Below the pieces are notes generated by a model that was not told the origin of the DNA, ran no database searches, and worked only from the letters and a program-made list of their open reading frames with translations. Positions 1-6,238 of a DNA stretch of 7,676 nt are shown here, in pieces; the stretch's first letter is position 1; each line of letters starts with the position of its first letter. Made by a program: the position numbers and the translations under genes. Source of the DNA: Smithellaceae bacterium (GTDB lineage: Bacteria > Desulfobacterota > Syntrophia > Syntrophales > JAQULV01); NCBI GenBank assembly GCA_028718405.1, contig JAQULV010000048.1, forward strand, positions 1 to 7,676. Direction: 5' to 3'.

Positions 1-238
1 CGAGGGTACGGGCATCCCCGCCGCCATGGGCGCGATCCTGATGAACCAGGGGAAGATCAATACCAAGGGCGTTCTGCCCCCCGAGGGCTGCGTCGACCCG
101 GCTACCTTCCTCGCCCTGGTGCCCCAGGTGATGAGCCTCGACAAGTCCGGCGGCAAGTCCTTCGAGGGCGTCATCGTCGAACATATCGACGAAAACGGCA
201 AGCTCAGCAAGATCGATGCTTCGGCTTTTCTAGGCTGA
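1..238 (+). CDS. Saccharopine dehydrogenase-like oxidoreductase, C-terminal fragment
   Basis: Only the last 78 residues are in the window; the gene enters from the left edge in the frame whose codons begin at base 2 and stops at TGA 236-238. The visible part reads GTGIPAAMGAILMNQGKI, then KGVLPPEGCVDPATF, then a charged tail. A Gly-Thr-Gly-(I/Y)-P-A-A helix followed by a 'GVL-PE-cvdP-pF' segment is typical of the C-terminal substrate domain of saccharopine dehydrogenase and related NAD(P)-dependent reductases. Those enzymes act in lysine metabolism, or as broader saccharopine-dehydrogenase-fold oxidoreductases. The NAD(P)-binding Rossmann half is outside the window, so the exact reaction and cofactor cannot be judged. 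The ATG at base 26 is internal, because the frame is open to the window edge. A hairpin follows 13 nt after the stop. The family call is from recognition of the motif and is moderately sure. Confidence 0.62.
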   Translation, partial: EGTGIPAAMGAILMNQGKINTKGVLPPEGCVDPATFLALVPQVMSLDKSGGKSFEGVIVEHIDENGKLSKIDASAFLG

Positions 239-251
239 ACAAGTCGTGCGC

Positions 252-279
252 GCGGCTCGTGCCATCCGGTGCGAGCCGC
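252..279 (+). terminator. Strong GC-rich hairpin after the dehydrogenase stop (possible terminator, no U-tract)
   Basis: GCGGCTCG (252-259) and CGAGCCGC (272-279) are a perfect 8-bp inverted repeat. The stem can extend inward through two G-T wobbles and CC/GG (262-263 with 268-269) to leave a four-base loop at 264-267. It sits 13 nt after the stop of the upstream gene. The bases that follow on the plus strand are AAAAAC, not a T-run, so it is not a classic intrinsic terminator. It may be an mRNA 3'-end-protecting stem or a weak terminator. A second, weaker stem, TGCCGC (288-293) with GCGGCA (307-312), follows before the kinase gene. Confidence 0.4.
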
Positions 280-348
280 AAAAACGATGCCGCATTCATC
301 ATATCGGCGGCACACCTTCTCACCTTGACAAGCAACAATCCAGCGAAC

Positions 349-356
349 AGAGGGGG
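349..356 (+). promoter_or_regulatory. Shine-Dalgarno site deciding the kinase start
   Basis: AGAGGGGG at 349-356 lies just ahead of the ATG at 360. The open frame could begin as far up as the GTG at 246. However, the 38 extra residues that this gives read through the hairpin region and are unlike the family, whereas from 360 the protein begins a few residues before the conserved first beta strand and its DHGTSGVK phosphate-binding loop. Confidence 0.7.
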
Positions 357-359
357 ATC

Positions 360-1949
360 ATGGAGAAACGAGGGGAAAAGCAATATATTCTGGCCGTCGA
401 TCACGGTACGTCCGGAGTCAAAACGTCCCTCATGACGATCCACGGCGAGCTCATCGCCACAGAAGCCCAAAAGACACCCATATATTTCCTGCCTAACGGC
501 GGCGCCGAGCAGGACCCGGAAAGCTGGTGGCGCGCCCTGATCCAGACGGTGGGGAAACTTGTCGCCCGCGATCTCGTGCCGAAGAATGATATTTGTGCCA
601 TCTCCGTTTCCAGCACCATGTCTTCGACCGTGGCAGTAGACAAGAACGGCCATCACCTCATGAATTCGCTCACCTGGATGGATTCCCGAGGCGCCTCTTA
701 CGTCAAGAAGCTCATGGGGAGCTTCCCGAATGTTTCGGGCTACAACATCTTCAAGATCGCAAAGTGGGTGCCCATCACCGGCGGGGGACCGACGCTCTCG
801 GGAAAGGACGACATCGCCCACGTCCTTCTGACCAAACACGAGTTTCCAGAGATATACGCCAAGACCCACATGTTTCTGGAAAGCAAGGACTACCTGAATC
901 TCAGGTTGACGGGGGAATTTGCCGGCTCCTACGATTCCACGGTCCTGTTCTGGGTCTCCGACATCCGCGACATCAACAACATCCGCTACAATCAGGGATT
1001 AATCAAGGATCTGGGGATCGACGGCAATAAGCTCCCGCCGCTTAGGGCTTCCATCGAGGTCCTGGGAAACATCTCTTCGCAGGTTGCATCCGAATTGGGA
1101 CTTCCCACTTCAGTCAAGGTCGTGATGGGGGCTGCCGACCACCAGGCCGCCCTTATCGGCTCGGGCGCCGTAAGAGATTTTGAAGGCCACGTATATATCG
1201 GCACCTCGTCGTGGCTGGAGTGCATCGTCCCCTTCAAGAAGACGGATATCTTCCACTCCATGGCATCGCTACCCGCGGCCGTCCCCGGAAAATACCAGCT
1301 GATCAACGAGCAGGATATCGCCCGCGGGATCCTCAATTTCCTCTCCGACAACATCCTCTTTCACAAAAACGAACTTCGCCCGGAAGGGCCGCCGGAGAAG
1401 GTCTTCCCGAGGTTCGACGAGATCGTCGGCCGCGTCCCGGCGGGGAGCAACCGGCTCATCTTCACGCCCTGGAACAACGGTGAGCGGACCCCGGTAGACG
1501 ACAGCACCGTCCGGGCCGGGCTCTACAACATCACCATGACGACCAACCAGGACCACCTCATCCGGGCCTTCTTCGAGGGCGTCGCCTACAACACCAAGTG
1601 GATGCACATCTACGTGGAGAAGTTCAACAAGCGCAGGATGGACACCATCAACATCATCGGCGGGGGGGGGCTTTCCAACGTCTGGTGCCAGATCTTCGCC
1701 GACGTCCTGGACCGCAACATCCGCCAAGTGAAGAACCCAATCCACGCCAACGCCCGTGGGGCGGCCTTCCTCGCCTCGGTGGGGCTGGGCCACATCTCCT
1801 TCGACGACATCCCGGAGCTCTGCGCCTATGAGGCCGTCTACCGGCCCGATCCGAAGAATCGGGCGATCTACGACGAGCTCTTCGGCGAGTTCGTAAAGAT
1901 CTACAACAACAACAAAGCAATGTACCGCCGCCTCAACGTGGCCCACTGA
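360..1949 (+). CDS. FGGY-family carbohydrate kinase (xylulokinase-like), substrate unknown
   Basis: This is a 529-residue cytoplasmic kinase predicted to transfer the ATP gamma-phosphate to a hydroxyl of a sugar, polyol or related compound. The length is normal for FGGY kinases (about 480-550). Near the N-terminus, residues 12-21 (AVDHGTSGVK) form the phosphate-binding loop of the first RNase H-like domain. EQDPESWW (50-57) and WMDSR (106-110) match substrate-site positions of the family. In the C-terminal domain, GAADHQAA (257-264) carries the likely catalytic base Asp260, YIGTSS (279-284) is the second phosphate loop, and IGGGGLSNVWCQIFADVL (433-450) is the adenosine-binding motif. The segment that in true xylulokinases reads GLSGQMHG is here SVSSTMSSTV, so xylulose should not be assumed as substrate. 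The start at 360 is chosen for its strong ribosome site. The phosphatase gene follows after 19 nt, so co-transcription is likely. A run of nine G (1662-1670) encodes the adenosine-loop glycines. The family call is firm; the substrate is not known. Confidence 0.88.
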   Translation: MEKRGEKQYILAVDHGTSGVKTSLMTIHGELIATEAQKTPIYFLPNGGAEQDPESWWRALIQTVGKLVARDLVPKNDICAISVSSTMSSTVAVDKNGHHLMNSLTWMDSRGASYVKKLMGSFPNVSGYNIFKIAKWVPITGGGPTLSGKDDIAHVLLTKHEFPEIYAKTHMFLESKDYLNLRLTGEFAGSYDSTVLFWVSDIRDINNIRYNQGLIKDLGIDGNKLPPLRASIEVLGNISSQVASELGLPTSVKVVMGAADHQAALIGSGAVRDFEGHVYIGTSSWLECIVPFKKTDIFHSMASLPAAVPGKYQLINEQDIARGILNFLSDNILFHKNELRPEGPPEKVFPRFDEIVGRVPAGSNRLIFTPWNNGERTPVDDSTVRAGLYNITMTTNQDHLIRAFFEGVAYNTKWMHIYVEKFNKRRMDTINIIGGGGLSNVWCQIFADVLDRNIRQVKNPIHANARGAAFLASVGLGHISFDDIPELCAYEAVYRPDPKNRAIYDELFGEFVKIYNNNKAMYRRLNVAH

Positions 1950-1959
1950 CGGACGTGAC

Positions 1960-1963
1960 GGAG
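1960..1963 (+). promoter_or_regulatory. Shine-Dalgarno site of the phosphatase gene
   Basis: GGAG at 1960-1963 stands five bases before the ATG at 1969, inside the 19-nt gap after the kinase stop. This supports the chosen start and translation of the phosphatase from the same message as the kinase. Confidence 0.6.
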
Positions 1964-1968
1964 ACCAG

Positions 1969-2628
1969 ATGAAGATCGCCGCCTTTTTCGATTTCGACAA
2001 GACCCTGCTTTCCACCGAGAGCGCCCGGATCGGCGTTAAGTACCTTTGGGAGCAGAAGCGGATCTCCCTGCCCTTCATCCTGAAGATGCTCACGATCAAG
2101 TTCTTCTACGACCGCGATCTCTACTCCGACGAGAAGATGGCGCGGCTGATGCTCAGGATCTTCAAGGGCGTCGATCCCCACGAGTTCGTTATCGGTAACG
2201 TCGATCAGTACTACCGGGAGAGGATCAAGCCGCACCTGGCCCCAAACCTCGTCGCGAAGTTGGAGGAACACCGCAACGCTGGCCACGTCCTGGTGCTCCT
2301 CTCCGCCGGGGTACGGCATATGCTGGAACCGGCGGCGAAGGACCTGGGGTTTCACCATCTGATCTGCACGGAGCTGGAGGTGGGAACGGACGGACTCTTC
2401 ACGGGCAGGCAGGCGGGACGCGTCTGCATCGGCGAGGGGAAAAGGGACCTCGCCCTGGAACTGGCACAGCGCGAGGGGATCGACATGGCGGGCTCCTTCG
2501 CCTACGGGAACCACCACTCCGACACCTTCATACTGGAGAGTGTCGGCCACCCCACCGCAGTCGAGCCCACGGCGACCCTCAGAAAGACGGCCCTGGAGCG
2601 GGGCTGGCCGATCCTCAGTTTCCGGTAA
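1969..2628 (+). CDS. HAD superfamily subfamily IB phosphatase (SerB/CicA-like)
   Basis: A 219-residue haloacid-dehalogenase-fold hydrolase, expected to remove phosphate from a small phosphoester through a phospho-aspartate intermediate. Motif I is FFDFDKTLL (6-14), with nucleophile Asp8 and general acid Asp10. The helical cap covers about residues 18-90. Motif II is LLSAG (110-114, Ser112). Motif III is the lysine of GEGKRDLA (Lys158). Motif IV is AYGNHHSD (178-185). The end, VGHPTAVEPTATLR followed by a RGWPI tail, is the pattern seen at the C-terminus of HAD-IB proteins related to phosphoserine phosphatase and CicA. Motif IV normally reads G-D-x-x-x-D; here the first Asp is Asn181, while Asp185 is kept. 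That may be a subgroup trait or may change metal binding. No signal peptide or membrane segment is seen. It lies 19 nt after the kinase and is probably in the same operon, which suggests work on a related phosphorylated metabolite. The substrate cannot be assigned. Confidence 0.85.
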   Translation: MKIAAFFDFDKTLLSTESARIGVKYLWEQKRISLPFILKMLTIKFFYDRDLYSDEKMARLMLRIFKGVDPHEFVIGNVDQYYRERIKPHLAPNLVAKLEEHRNAGHVLVLLSAGVRHMLEPAAKDLGFHHLICTELEVGTDGLFTGRQAGRVCIGEGKRDLALELAQREGIDMAGSFAYGNHHSDTFILESVGHPTAVEPTATLRKTALERGWPILSFR

Positions 2629-2962
2629 TTTCGGTTAATGCTAATTTATTGTAGTCAGTGATTGGAAACGATGCGCTTGCGTAGCAGATTTCAATCTGTA
2701 CTGCGCGGGTGCGATAGTAGAAAGAAGGAACCTTGTCGGTTATCGGCTCCACCTACAAAGTCACACCAGGCTGTATCCATGAACGGCAACGATAACCATT
2801 CGTAAGGTGATCTTCCCAGGTGCCGAGAAAGAACAGGATTTCTAATGAACACGCAACACCTGATCGTGGGACTGCCGCGTTCATCGAGGGGTGGGCCTTG
2901 GGAGAACACGAGGTCTGCCCCAAGGTGGATACGTGCTGCGGTAAAAAGTATATTATTGATGG
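2629..2962. other. Intergenic region between convergent genes; no credible coding sequence
   Basis: This stretch separates the 3' ends of the phosphatase (plus) and the histidine kinase (minus). No reading frame here has a ribosome site and family-like protein; a 72-codon minus-strand frame (2691-2909) looks accidental. The first 80 nt are AT-richer and hold the hairpin CAGAT/ATCTG (2685-2689 with 2694-2698), which has no T-run after it. The rest, about 2709-2948, is rich in short stems on the plus strand and is described separately as a possible intron remnant. No clear terminator serves either gene. Confidence 0.6.
2709..2948 (+). ncRNA. Structured segment, possible 5' remnant of a bacterial group II intron (domain I)
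   Basis: The segment begins with GTGCG (2709-2713), which fits the GUGYG 5' end of group II introns. It then shows consecutive plus-strand stems: AGAAA/TTTCT (2826-2830 with 2839-2843); TGAACACG/CGCGTTCA (2846-2853 with 2876-2883, one A-C mismatch); and CCTTGGG/CCCAAGG (2896-2902 with 2919-2925). The run 'ATCGAGGGGTGG ... CACGAGG' between and inside these stems resembles, from memory, domain I sequences of some bacterial group II introns. Nothing like domain V or an intron-encoded reverse transcriptase follows; the text changes abruptly to AT-rich sequence near 2949. If the call is right, this is a dead 5' fragment about 240 nt long. It could instead be another structured RNA or a chance set of stems. 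This is inference, held weakly. Confidence 0.3.
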
Positions 2963-5900
2963 TTACGTATAGTTACGCTCTTTCTGGGGGAGCGTAAAAT
3001 AGAATGTAGCGCCCTCATCCACCTTGCCTTCCGCCCAAACACGTCCGCCATGCCGGTGTATGATCCGCTGGACGAGTGCAAGGCCAATCCCTGTTCCTTT
3101 ATACTCTTCGTCACTGTGGAGGCGCTGAAAGACACCGAAGAGCTTATCGTAGAATTTCATGTCGAATCCAACGCCATTGTCCCGGACATAATAGACCGTT
3201 TCGCTGTTCTGGACACAGCTTCCCGCCTCGATCATACCGGTCCCGTCCCTCCCCTGGGTGAACTTGACAGCCTTGCCGAGCAAATTACTATAGACCTGCC
3301 GGATCAGAGTGGTGTCTCCATAGGCCACAGGCATTTGGCCGATCTTCAGGGCCAACTCTCGGTCTGGGCTGATTGTGAGCACCTCCTGCCAGATCTCATG
3401 GATCAGCTCCACCATGTTAAGGCTCTCCTTGGCTACAGCCTGACTGCCGAGACAGGAAAAGGCCAAGAGATCATCGATTAGAAGCCCCATCTTCTCTGCG
3501 TTGTCCGTTATCATCTGGAAGCGCCGCCGAGTTTCTTCGTCGAATTGCGCTCCCTGCGTCTTGAGGATCATCTGAGAAAAACCGTTGATGGCTCTGAGTG
3601 GCGCCCGGAGGTCGTGGGAGACGGAATAGCTGAAACTTTCGAGTTCCTTATTGGCATCTTCCAGTTGCTGTGTCCTTTCCTTCAGGTCCTCATCGGCCTG
3701 CCTGCGGTCGGTGATGTCGAGGTTGACGCCGATCATGTTCAGCGGCCGACCGCTCGCGTCCTTGAACACCTGCCACCGGCCCGCCAACCAGTGCACACTG
3801 CCGTCCGGCCAGACCACGCGCCATTCACCAGTCGTGAGCTCACCGGTCTGGATAGACGACTGCGCCACCTTCAACACGTTCTCCCGGTCCTCCGAATGAA
3901 TCAACTCCGCCCAGGCCTTTCCCGTTTGGGCGAATTCGCCCAGTCGCAGTCCATAGAGGGCTTCCAGTTCTGGCGTCCAAACATCACGGTCGGTCTGGAG
4001 GTTCCACTCGAAAGTGCCCACGCGCGCCGCTTGCTGCGCCAGCCGCAGTCGCTCCTCGCTCCCGCGAAGCGCCTCCTCAGCCTGCTTGCGTTCAGTGATG
4101 TCCTGCGAGAGGATCGCGATATCCTGGCCCGTCCGAACGACGACCACCCGAAACCAGGTGGGCCTCGGTATGTCCCCGCCGTCGTACTTCCGCTCCATGA
4201 TGCAGGTTTCGCCGGTGTCGGCCACATGCGCATGGGCCTCATGAAAAGGGCTCTGGCTGTGAGCGGGCAGGAATTCCGAGAGACGCCTGCCCACCACCGC
4301 CGCCGGGTCGGTGCCGTTTATGCGGGCAATCGCGGCATTCTCATAGACAAACGTGAAATCGACGATGCGTCCCTCGCTGTCGCGGACGGGCCGCAGGATG
4401 GCGAACCCATCCGGCGAAAGCTCCTGCGCGACGCGGAACCGCTCTTCGCTCGACCGCAGCTTCTTCTCCGTTTCCTTGCGTTCGGTGATGTCCGAAGAGA
4501 CCCCCAGCACGTATTGGACCTCATGGTCGGGGCCAAATTCCGGCGAGAACTTGAGCGCGAACGTCCGCATCCCGGACGGCCCGGCGAAGTCGAATTCTAT
4601 CTCCTCCTGAGTGCCAGTGCGGAACACCCGTTCTGTGGCCGCGTCCCACAGGTCGCACAGATGTTGGGGCATTCCCATTTCGCGGTTGGTTCGGCCGATC
4701 ATTCGCTCGACCGGATTGGGATTGTACCGATCGGACTGCTTGCTCAGGTAGACGACGCGGAGCTGCCGATCAAAACGCATCAGAACGCAGGGGACGTTTT
4801 CGGCCAGGGAACGCAAACGTCCCTCGCTCTCGCGCAACGCCTCCTCGGCTTCCCGCAGTTTCGTCGAATCGAAGTAGTAGCAGATGACGCCGTATTGGCC
4901 GTCCGGAAGCGTCAGGCGTTGCAGCTCCCACTCGTAAGCTTCGACGATTTCGACGTCGTGGCGCGGGTCCATGAAGGAGGGCGAGTAGAACGGCTCGCCG
5001 GTTTCGAGGGTGTGGCGGAAGTGGCCGATGATTTCCGTGGCAACGTCTTCGGGCCAGAGGACGCGCATGGCCTCGTCAAAGGGGCGTCCGATGATGGGCC
5101 GCACGTTGCGGAACGCCCCGTCTTGCGAGGAGGCGTTCATCATCGCAATGCGGAACTCGGAATCCACGACATAGGTGCCGAACGGGGAGCGCTCGATCAA
5201 TTCAGCAAGCGTCTTCTTACTCCGGAGGACTGCCTCCTCAGCTTTCTTGCGCCCCGTAATGTCGAAGTTCACACCCATAAACCGTTGAGGTTTCCAGCTG
5301 GTCCCCGTGTCACCCCCATCTGGATGACCATTGAAGATAAAGCTGCCTTTCCCAGCCAGCCAACACTCCCGGCCATCGGCGCGCACGATCCGAAACTCGG
5401 CGTCAAATTTTCCGGCCCGCATCGCCTCCTCCCACTCGTTCCGCAGCCGCTCGACATCATCGGGGTGAACGAAACGGAAGAATGCGTCGGGACCTGCTTT
5501 GATGTCGCCGGGGTTGAGCCCGAGAAGTTCGAACTCGGTCTCGTTCCATTGCCCTTCGCCTGTCAGCAGGTCAACCTCGAAGGTTCCTATCGAACTTGAC
5601 TGGAATACGAGCCGCTGTCGTTGCTCACTATCCCGGAGCGATTCTTCTATCTTCTTCCGCGCAGCCATTTCGGTTTCCAGCTCCGCAGTCCTGATCTTTA
5701 CCCTCTCCTCCAGAGTCCTGTGGGCTTCGCGGATTTCAGCTTCCGCCTGTTTACGCGCCCGGCGTTCCTCCGCTTCCGCAAGAGCTCTCTTGACGGCGGG
5801 CACGAGCCTTTGTTCGAGCCGGGTTTTCAGGACGTAATCCTTGGCCCCTTGGGTCAGGATGTCTATGGCACGGTCTTCAGTGACAGCGCCTGTGACCAAG

Positions 5901-6145
5901 ATGAAAGGGGTATCAGGGCATCGTCTTTTCGCTTCCGCAAGAGCCAAGGCACCGTTGTATTTGGGGAGGTCATAGTCGGAAAGGATGAGATCGGGGGAGA
6001 ATTCCTGAAGTTCACGAACAAAATCTTCCTCAGTCATCACGACGTTCGACGTGAATGCTAGTCCTGCCTCATGGAGCTCAAATTGAACCAACTCGGCATC
6101 AGCGGGGTTATCTTCCAGAATGAGGAGGCGAAGAGATTCGGCCAT
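2963..6145 (-). CDS. Multi-PAS sensor histidine kinase with N-terminal receiver domain
   Basis: A 1060-residue soluble signalling protein; no membrane segment or signal peptide is seen, so it should sense cytoplasmic cues. In order: receiver domain (about 5-120) with acidic pair Glu11/Asp12, phospho-acceptor Asp57 (ILSDYDLP), Thr85 and Lys107; a charged coiled coil (about 120-175); five PAS/PAC units (about 176-300, 310-432, 442-558, 566-690, 697-818), four of which close on a 'DIT-(E/G/D)-R-(K/R)' signature; a short helix; a HisKA domain with H-box SVSHDLRAPLR (His844); and a HATPase domain with G1 DNGVGFD (989-995), F-box KLFGVFQR (1001-1008) and G2 GTGIGLALV (1017-1025). The N-box reads SNLLGKAVKFT (953-963): Lys958 stands where nearly all kinases have the Mg-binding Asn. 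PAS units 1 and 5 share 'WLAG' and 'GVN-DIT' stretches, which suggests domain duplication. The start at 6145 has GGAGA (6153-6157) upstream. The receiver comes first, the reverse of classical hybrid kinases. The gene follows the permease genes on the same strand after 93 nt. No partner regulator is visible. Confidence 0.93.
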   Translation of the reverse strand: MAESLRLLILEDNPADAELVQFELHEAGLAFTSNVVMTEEDFVRELQEFSPDLILSDYDLPKYNGALALAEAKRRCPDTPFILVTGAVTEDRAIDILTQGAKDYVLKTRLEQRLVPAVKRALAEAEERRARKQAEAEIREAHRTLEERVKIRTAELETEMAARKKIEESLRDSEQRQRLVFQSSSIGTFEVDLLTGEGQWNETEFELLGLNPGDIKAGPDAFFRFVHPDDVERLRNEWEEAMRAGKFDAEFRIVRADGRECWLAGKGSFIFNGHPDGGDTGTSWKPQRFMGVNFDITGRKKAEEAVLRSKKTLAELIERSPFGTYVVDSEFRIAMMNASSQDGAFRNVRPIIGRPFDEAMRVLWPEDVATEIIGHFRHTLETGEPFYSPSFMDPRHDVEIVEAYEWELQRLTLPDGQYGVICYYFDSTKLREAEEALRESEGRLRSLAENVPCVLMRFDRQLRVVYLSKQSDRYNPNPVERMIGRTNREMGMPQHLCDLWDAATERVFRTGTQEEIEFDFAGPSGMRTFALKFSPEFGPDHEVQYVLGVSSDITERKETEKKLRSSEERFRVAQELSPDGFAILRPVRDSEGRIVDFTFVYENAAIARINGTDPAAVVGRRLSEFLPAHSQSPFHEAHAHVADTGETCIMERKYDGGDIPRPTWFRVVVVRTGQDIAILSQDITERKQAEEALRGSEERLRLAQQAARVGTFEWNLQTDRDVWTPELEALYGLRLGEFAQTGKAWAELIHSEDRENVLKVAQSSIQTGELTTGEWRVVWPDGSVHWLAGRWQVFKDASGRPLNMIGVNLDITDRRQADEDLKERTQQLEDANKELESFSYSVSHDLRAPLRAINGFSQMILKTQGAQFDEETRRRFQMITDNAEKMGLLIDDLLAFSCLGSQAVAKESLNMVELIHEIWQEVLTISPDRELALKIGQMPVAYGDTTLIRQVYSNLLGKAVKFTQGRDGTGMIEAGSCVQNSETVYYVRDNGVGFDMKFYDKLFGVFQRLHSDEEYKGTGIGLALVQRIIHRHGGRVWAEGKVDEGATFYFTLPQKERNYT
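2973..2997 (-). repeat. Inverted repeat at the 3' end of the histidine kinase gene
   Basis: TTACGCTC (2973-2980) and GAGCGTAA (2990-2997) form a perfect 8-bp stem with a nine-base loop, lying inside the last codons of the kinase. In the minus-strand transcript the stem ends about eight bases before the stop codon and is not followed by a T-run, so terminator function is doubtful. It may slow or protect the 3' end of the message. Confidence 0.35.
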
Positions 6146-6238
6146 GATTTAATCTCCGAAGACAATAGCAAGATACATCATCGCTGAATATTCACATAAT
6201 TTAAAGGCTGAATCAATCAAATATTCTGAGCTTATTTT
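6146..6238 (-). promoter_or_regulatory. AT-rich gap upstream of the histidine kinase; weak promoter candidate
   Basis: This 93-nt gap is much AT-richer than the genes around it. Reading the minus strand, TTGATT (6211-6216) and AATATT (6187-6192) are separated by 18 bases and could be a weak sigma-70-type -35/-10 pair, with the start of transcription about 35 bases before the kinase ATG. A second TTGATT overlaps it at 6215-6220. GAATATT/AATATTC copies at about 6186-6192 and 6219-6225 form an inverted repeat around this element that might be an operator or chance AT sequence. No GC-rich terminator hairpin follows the permease gene, so read-through from the permease genes is also possible. Confidence 0.28.

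Noticed and set aside
325..330. Perfect TTGACA, a possible -35 box before the kinase
   Set aside because: Seventeen bases downstream the sequence is CAGAGG inside the ribosome site, with no -10-like hexamer at usable spacing.
246..359. Longer kinase start giving 38 extra residues
   Set aside because: The extension crosses the hairpin, lacks family similarity and has no ribosome site, while ATG 360 has a strong one.
1269..2099. 276-codon open frame on the minus strand
   Set aside because: It overlaps the FGGY kinase and the phosphatase start on the opposite strand, is rich in Val/Asp/Glu/Pro as expected for an antisense shadow, and shows no family motif.
2691..2909. 72-codon minus-strand frame in the intergenic region
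   Set aside because: No ribosome site or recognisable motif; its sequence is better explained by the structured plus-strand segment.
3545..5599. 684-codon open frame on the plus strand
   Set aside because: It lies wholly antisense to the PAS/HisKA gene, its protein shows no recognisable domain, and it is explained by the GC-biased codon use of the real gene on the other strand.
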